From positions 1-8,871 of the forward strand of contig JALNZH010000148.1 in NCBI GenBank assembly GCA_023229405.1: a stretch of DNA of 8,871 bases, read 5' to 3'. Shown here one piece after another: positions 5,320 to 8,871 of this stretch (positions are counted from its first letter, which is position 1; each line of letters opens with the position of its first letter). Below the pieces are notes generated by a model. The model worked only from the letters and a program-made list of their open reading frames with translations. It ran no database searches and was not told the DNA's origin. The translations under genes and the position numbers were made by a program. The DNA is from Bacteroidota bacterium (GTDB lineage: Bacteria; Bacteroidota; Ignavibacteria; UBA10030; UBA8401).

Positions 5320-5717
5320 TTCAGAAAATTCGTGTATTGATTGCCAAGGCCGGTCTGGACGGTCATGACCGCGGCGCTAAAGTGATTGCCGCTGCTCTTA
5401 GAGATGCAGGAATGGAAGTAATCTATACCGGGCTTCGTAAAACACCCGAAGCAATTGTGGAAGCAGCGCTTCAGGAGGATGTGAATGCTATCGGTATCAG
5501 TTCGCTGAGCGGCGCGCATATGACTATTTTCCCGAAGGTGAAGAACCTGATGAAAGAAAAAGGAATGGATGATGTGCTGTTGTTCGGAGGAGGAATCGTT
5601 CCGCAGGAAGATATTGTAACATTGAAGGAGATGGGGATCGGTGAGATCTTTACGCCGGGTGCTTCCACGTTTGCGATCGTCGACTATATTAAGAAGACGT
5701 TTAACGTTCCGGTGTAA
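5316..5717 (+). CDS. Stand-alone cobalamin-binding domain protein (methylmalonyl-CoA mutase small-subunit type)
   Basis: A 133-aa Rossmann-like B12-binding domain. It carries the base-off/His-on signature D15-x-H17-x2-G20 within KAGLDGHDRGAKV, the S-x-L loop (ISSLSGAH, 61-68) and the GG loop (LFGGGI, 89-94), so H17 should be the lower cobalt ligand. The sequence style is that of the C-terminal domain of methylmalonyl-CoA mutase, which in many archaea and bacteria is a separate subunit (mcmA2 type). The large catalytic subunit is not in this window and must be elsewhere if this is a mutase subunit; a related acyl-CoA mutase is also possible. The start overlaps the maf stop (ATGA) and has a clear GAAAGGA Shine-Dalgarno at 5304-5310, so the two genes are translationally coupled. 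Confidence 0.93.
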   Translation: MIQKIRVLIAKAGLDGHDRGAKVIAAALRDAGMEVIYTGLRKTPEAIVEAALQEDVNAIGISSLSGAHMTIFPKVKNLMKEKGMDDVLLFGGGIVPQEDIVTLKEMGIGEIFTPGASTFAIVDYIKKTFNVPV

Positions 5718-5868
5718 TATTACAAATCCCCAAATTATTATTTTACAGTTTAGAGAAATGAACCAAATGCCATCGTGAGTAGTCTCTACATAGTCCTTCG
5801 ACTTCGGTTACCACAATATTGGGTGACGTGGCGAACTCAAAAGATGGAAAATATTTTGATATTGTTTC

Positions 5869-5885
5869 GTCCGCCTTTGGCGGAC
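5869..5885. other. Perfect 7-bp hairpin in the convergent intergenic region
   Basis: GTCCGCC and GGCGGAC form a perfect stem with a TTT loop between the converging ends of the B12-binding gene and polB. Neither strand has a proper T tract after it, so a terminator role is uncertain; it could act bidirectionally or be a short palindromic repeat. A second weak stem, GTTACC/GGTGAC, lies at about 5808-5828. The rest of 5718-5919 shows nothing else that I can support. Confidence 0.4.
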
Positions 5886-5919
5886 TTGCTATAACTACCA
5901 GCCAACTGAGTAACCGCAG

Positions 5920-8277
5920 TTAACTCTCCGTATCATCAAACTCAATCGTGTAATTTTCCTCCGCCGTATCTTCGGGTTCAATTGATTTTTCTTTCCGGTT
6001 GACGATGACGATCGCTGTCGGATCGAAACCGAACAGATCTTCTCCGGAAAAGATCGATTGAAATCCGCGTTCATCGAAGAATATCTCGAACTTTTTCGAA
6101 AACTCTTCCAGCCGCTTCAAATAATATTCCGTGTTTTCATCAGGGAAATTTGCATCCCATTCATGTGCTTCCTTTGCATTTTCAAAGCCCTTCACATTTG
6201 CCTCAGTCCCGGTGATATAATAGCGAATTCTGCTCCCTTGTTTATATGTGCGGGAAGATTGCAGTGCAAGTTCGTATGCAGCAGACCGGTTCCGTTTTCC
6301 TTTCTCTACATCATTTTGATACAATTCCAGTGAGTCTTTCAGTATATCGGTTTTTATGAAATCCGCCACATCCAGCCCGTGCGACCTGATTGTTTTCTCA
6401 AGTTCGATATACAGATTATGTAAATCTTGTATTCTGTCATTCATGAGATTGTCGACACTCTGCTGCAAATAACTGCGGCCGAATCGTTCTAATGACCGGG
6501 ATATCAAGGAAGATCCTTTGATCGAGATCCGATTATCGTAATGAAGAAGTGCATAATTCTTCTTCTTGTAGCTCATGATTTTTCTGAACCTGCCGTTAAA
6601 CCCCAGATTGATGCCATCCGGTAGTGTTGCAGAAAGGTGTTCGACAAATTTTCTTTCCGCTTCTTCGCCGACGACATTATCCGGTGGAATAAAAAATATT
6701 CCGTCGGTATCCACTTCAATCACAGTGCCGTTGTGTACTTCAATCTCACGGATCATTTTCCTCAGCAGTTCCTGACCGGTAATGGTGATGACATCTGCCT
6801 GCCGATAATCATTAAATAGTCCTTTGCTGTATCCCAAATATCCGTAAAACGAGTTGATTAGAATTTTAAACGACGCTTGCATTGCATCCAGAGTGGAATG
6901 TTCCTGCATATCCGCTGCGGATCCAAGTTTCCGTTTTGTCTCGAGTCTTAGTGTGGTGAGATAGTGCAGCGCTGAGGGAAAGACATTGAGATCGTCCGTG
7001 ATCGGTTTAATTTTTTTTGACAGCATGATGGATGGATACAATGATTCTACGTCCGCATGTACAATGGGACTGAAGACACCTGTATAAAAAATATCAGTGT
7101 ATCCGCCGCTTGTTTGTGATCCTTTTTGCGGTTTTGGTATTGAATGACGCTGTTTAATGTATTCGCGCAGGAAGATCGATTCAATTTTTGCCGCCGCTCC
7201 CAGTTTCGCTACGGTTCCGTAATTAAAGGGTAGCATCTGTGTTAAAAAAAAGGTGCTTCCAGATAATTTTTCACTCAAACCGCCCGTTTCAATAACATCA
7301 TCCAGTGCATATCGCTTTAAAGCTTCGACATCGTTGTCCCAATACCAGGAAATTTTGTCGCCTGGTATGTACGTTCGGTCGGGTGAGGAAAGCCCAAAAT
7401 ATTTAGCGGAGTATTTTAATCCGTGACTTTCCATGTTTCGTTTAGACATGTCGTAGGATTGAACCAGAAGCCATGTGTCGATAATATGTCTGCCGGTAAC
7501 TTCATAACTCATGTATTCAACTGATTGTTCTGCGAATGCTGTGCGTGATCGGAATCCGCTTGGTACCGAACCGTCACGTCCGATGGAAAAATCGATACCG
7601 TTTATCTCACATCGGCGCAAAATGTACGGCAGATCGAAGTTGAAAATATTATGTCCTTCAATAATGTCGGGATCGAGGTCGTTGATGAGTTTAATGCATT
7701 GTTGAAGTAGTTTTTTTTCACCGATGTTTTTTCCGCCTAGCACGGTTTTTGTTCCCCGAGTATCGGAAACTGCGATCAGAATAATACGGTCATCTTTTTT
7801 TTCGGCACGGCTGAAACGGTATTCCTTCGAGTACGTTTCAATATCGATCTGCAGACGGTGAAGATCGTTAAATTGCATTCCTTTGAATAATGTTTTTCCG
7901 CTCTGCAACAAATATTGCGTGTTCATATCGGAACGGAGGAACAAATGTTCGGAATCAATATATGATGGGTAGTTTGTCTTGAATTCCTTTGTCATTTTGC
8001 GCAAGGCAAAATTGACCGCATCCCAGAGAATGGAAACGGATGGGAATGCACAGATGTATTGGTAAAAACTTGTTCCTTCCAGTTTTTTCAACCAGAATTT
8101 TTCAGGAAAGTGTTCGATGAATCGTTTGTCGGAGAGATGGAAGAAGGGAAAGAATTCCTCATCGCGATATTCAATACGGCCGTTGGTGCGGCTAAAAATT
8201 CGTACCATCGAGTCGCTGTGCGCATGCACCGCAACAATGCCAGTTTCATCATCATGTCCGAAAAGGATCGGATTCAT
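5920..8277 (-). CDS. Family B DNA polymerase with 3'-5' exonuclease (Pol II-like)
   Basis: At 785 aa it is the size of E. coli Pol II (783). The exonuclease is intact: Exo I D145-I-E147 (LQIDIETYS), Exo II N210-x3-F214-D215, and Exo III Y323-x3-D327. Polymerase motifs are complete and in order: motif A D409-VESLYPSI, motif B K471-x3-N475-S-x-Y-G, motif C D523-T-D525-G, and the KKKNY element (571-575). It should therefore be an active proofreading polymerase, likely for translesion or repair synthesis as for Pol II, although the physiological role is inference. The C-terminus is acidic (about 768-785). No clear Shine-Dalgarno precedes the ATG at 8277; TATATTTC at 8289-8282 (minus) resembles a -7 box. 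A strong terminator ends 28 bases upstream. It converges with the B12-binding gene. It is not confidently orthologous to polB of Proteobacteria, so no symbol is given. Confidence 0.93.
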   Translation of the reverse strand: MNPILFGHDDETGIVAVHAHSDSMVRIFSRTNGRIEYRDEEFFPFFHLSDKRFIEHFPEKFWLKKLEGTSFYQYICAFPSVSILWDAVNFALRKMTKEFKTNYPSYIDSEHLFLRSDMNTQYLLQSGKTLFKGMQFNDLHRLQIDIETYSKEYRFSRAEKKDDRIILIAVSDTRGTKTVLGGKNIGEKKLLQQCIKLINDLDPDIIEGHNIFNFDLPYILRRCEINGIDFSIGRDGSVPSGFRSRTAFAEQSVEYMSYEVTGRHIIDTWLLVQSYDMSKRNMESHGLKYSAKYFGLSSPDRTYIPGDKISWYWDNDVEALKRYALDDVIETGGLSEKLSGSTFFLTQMLPFNYGTVAKLGAAAKIESIFLREYIKQRHSIPKPQKGSQTSGGYTDIFYTGVFSPIVHADVESLYPSIMLSKKIKPITDDLNVFPSALHYLTTLRLETKRKLGSAADMQEHSTLDAMQASFKILINSFYGYLGYSKGLFNDYRQADVITITGQELLRKMIREIEVHNGTVIEVDTDGIFFIPPDNVVGEEAERKFVEHLSATLPDGINLGFNGRFRKIMSYKKKNYALLHYDNRISIKGSSLISRSLERFGRSYLQQSVDNLMNDRIQDLHNLYIELEKTIRSHGLDVADFIKTDILKDSLELYQNDVEKGKRNRSAAYELALQSSRTYKQGSRIRYYITGTEANVKGFENAKEAHEWDANFPDENTEYYLKRLEEFSKKFEIFFDERGFQSIFSGEDLFGFDPTAIVIVNRKEKSIEPEDTAEENYTIEFDDTES

Positions 8278-8305
8278 ATGGTGAAATATACTGATTGTCT
8301 GAAAT

Positions 8306-8338
8306 AAAAAAAGGAGTGATTTAACAATTCACTCCTTT
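8306..8338 (-). terminator. Strong intrinsic terminator of the minus-strand DUF4249-like gene
   Basis: Bases 8310-8319 and 8329-8338 form a perfect 10-bp stem (AAAGGAGTGA with TCACTCCTTT) around a 9-nt loop. Read on the minus strand it is followed by a seven-base T run (plus-strand A run 8306-8312). It ends the gene at 8363-8871 and separates it from the polymerase gene. Confidence 0.85.
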
Positions 8339-8362
8339 CTTACCATCAATACCTACGGACTT

Positions 8363-8871
8363 TTAAGGACTAATATAGACAGTGATTCCGCCTTTTGCCT
8401 TCGTCCGTGCACCAAAAATGCCCAATCCGCCCTGAATGGTATATCGAACTTCCCGTAATTCCCCCCCTTGGGCCGCTGCTGCCTTATTGAGGAACGAAGT
8501 ATAATTGTCATCGATCGCATACACATCGAATTGTGTTTTCCCGAAATAACCGAGTACGATCCACGGCAATTCAGTGTATGTCTGTTCTTTTGGAAGGCCG
8601 ATACGATATCCTAATTTTTCAGGTGCGGGATTATTGACTGTATCCCTGATAAACGACTTCGGGATGCGTGCCGCGTTGGAATCTACGCTCCAGATCGTCG
8701 GCAGATAGGAACCGTGAAACCTGCTTGGAGTCCAGGCAAAGAAGTTCACCGGGCTTCCTGAATTGTACCGCATGGTATCGTTATGCTTCAGCGTTGTGTA
8801 GATCATGCTGAACGTATCAGGTACTGTTGTGATAGATGAAACAGATTTCCCGTCAGGCATTCGGATCTCTA
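8363..8871 (-). CDS. C-terminal part of a secreted or lipoprotein-like protein, possibly DUF4249-like, 5'-truncated by window edge
   Basis: At least 168 C-terminal residues are visible. The frame stays open past the internal Met at 8860 to the window edge (preceding residues E-I-R), so the true start lies outside. The sequence is rich in Tyr, Thr, Ser and Asn with beta-type alternation and no membrane segment. It ends in YTIQGGLGIFGARTKAKGG just before the C-terminus. A final GGLGIFGA-like motif after a YxxFLN helix is reminiscent of DUF4249 outer-membrane lipoproteins of Bacteroidota. That assignment is from recalled pattern only, and the N-terminus needed to see a lipobox is missing. It ends in a strong terminator, so it is probably the last gene of its transcript. 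Confidence 0.6.
   Translation of the reverse strand, partial: EIRMPDGKSVSSITTVPDTFSMIYTTLKHNDTMRYNSGSPVNFFAWTPSRFHGSYLPTIWSVDSNAARIPKSFIRDTVNNPAPEKLGYRIGLPKEQTYTELPWIVLGYFGKTQFDVYAIDDNYTSFLNKAAAAQGGELREVRYTIQGGLGIFGARTKAKGGITVYISP

Noticed and set aside
5869..5885. GTCCGCC/GGCGGAC hairpin as a strong bidirectional terminator
   Set aside because: The stem is perfect, but no T-rich tail follows it on either strand, so it was kept only as an unassigned hairpin.
6058..6819. Several plus-strand open frames opposite the polymerase gene
   Set aside because: They are antisense shadows of a protein with complete family B motifs and have no features of their own.

Overview
The window reads as chromosomal DNA from a bacterium of the Bacteroidota/Ignavibacteriota/Chlorobiota (FCB) group. 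The signs are a TTGACT-17-TATATTTG promoter ahead of the tRNA cluster that matches the Bacteroidota TAnnTTTG -7 box, four tRNA genes with no encoded CCA, weak or missing Shine-Dalgarno sites at several genes, a Bacteroidota-like Tgt C-terminus, and a small secreted FN3-like protein. The phylum call is inference; I lean towards Ignavibacteria or relatives.

Layout: 1-2304 is a plus-strand run of tgt (5' end cut off by the window), yajC and ribBA, with ribBA overlapping the yajC stop by one base. A terminator-like hairpin follows, then greA (2421-2894). A tRNA cluster lies at 2952-3436 in the order Gly(GCC), Cys(GCA), Leu(UAA), Leu(GAG). The first three have the same order and anticodons as glyW-cysT-leuZ of E. 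coli. From 3437 to 4253 there is no convincing gene. This stretch holds a 412-bp element (3604-4015) with 19-bp imperfect terminal inverted repeats and a perfect 9-bp direct repeat (ATATTTTGT) directly outside both ends: a MITE-like insertion with no recognisable transposase and much internal secondary structure. It is the most noteworthy thing in the window.

At 4254-5717, plus strand, come a 131-aa exported FN3-like protein, a strong intrinsic terminator, maf (nucleotide pyrophosphatase) and a stand-alone cobalamin-binding domain protein of the methylmalonyl-CoA mutase small-subunit type, coupled to maf by an ATGA overlap. Convergent to these, on the minus strand, is a full-length family B DNA polymerase with an intact 3'-5' exonuclease (5920-8277). 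It is preceded by another strong terminator and then by the C-terminal part of a secreted, DUF4249-like protein that runs off the window (8363-8871).

Most of the window is housekeeping: queuosine tRNA modification, Sec translocon accessory, riboflavin synthesis, transcript cleavage and tRNA supply. Points worth a second look are the MITE-like element, the loss of the three zinc cysteines in Tgt, a terminator-like hairpin inside the tRNA cluster, terminators that abut the starts of maf and polB, and the inverted repeat between tRNA-Cys and tRNA-Leu. I found no defence, secretion or biosynthetic system.
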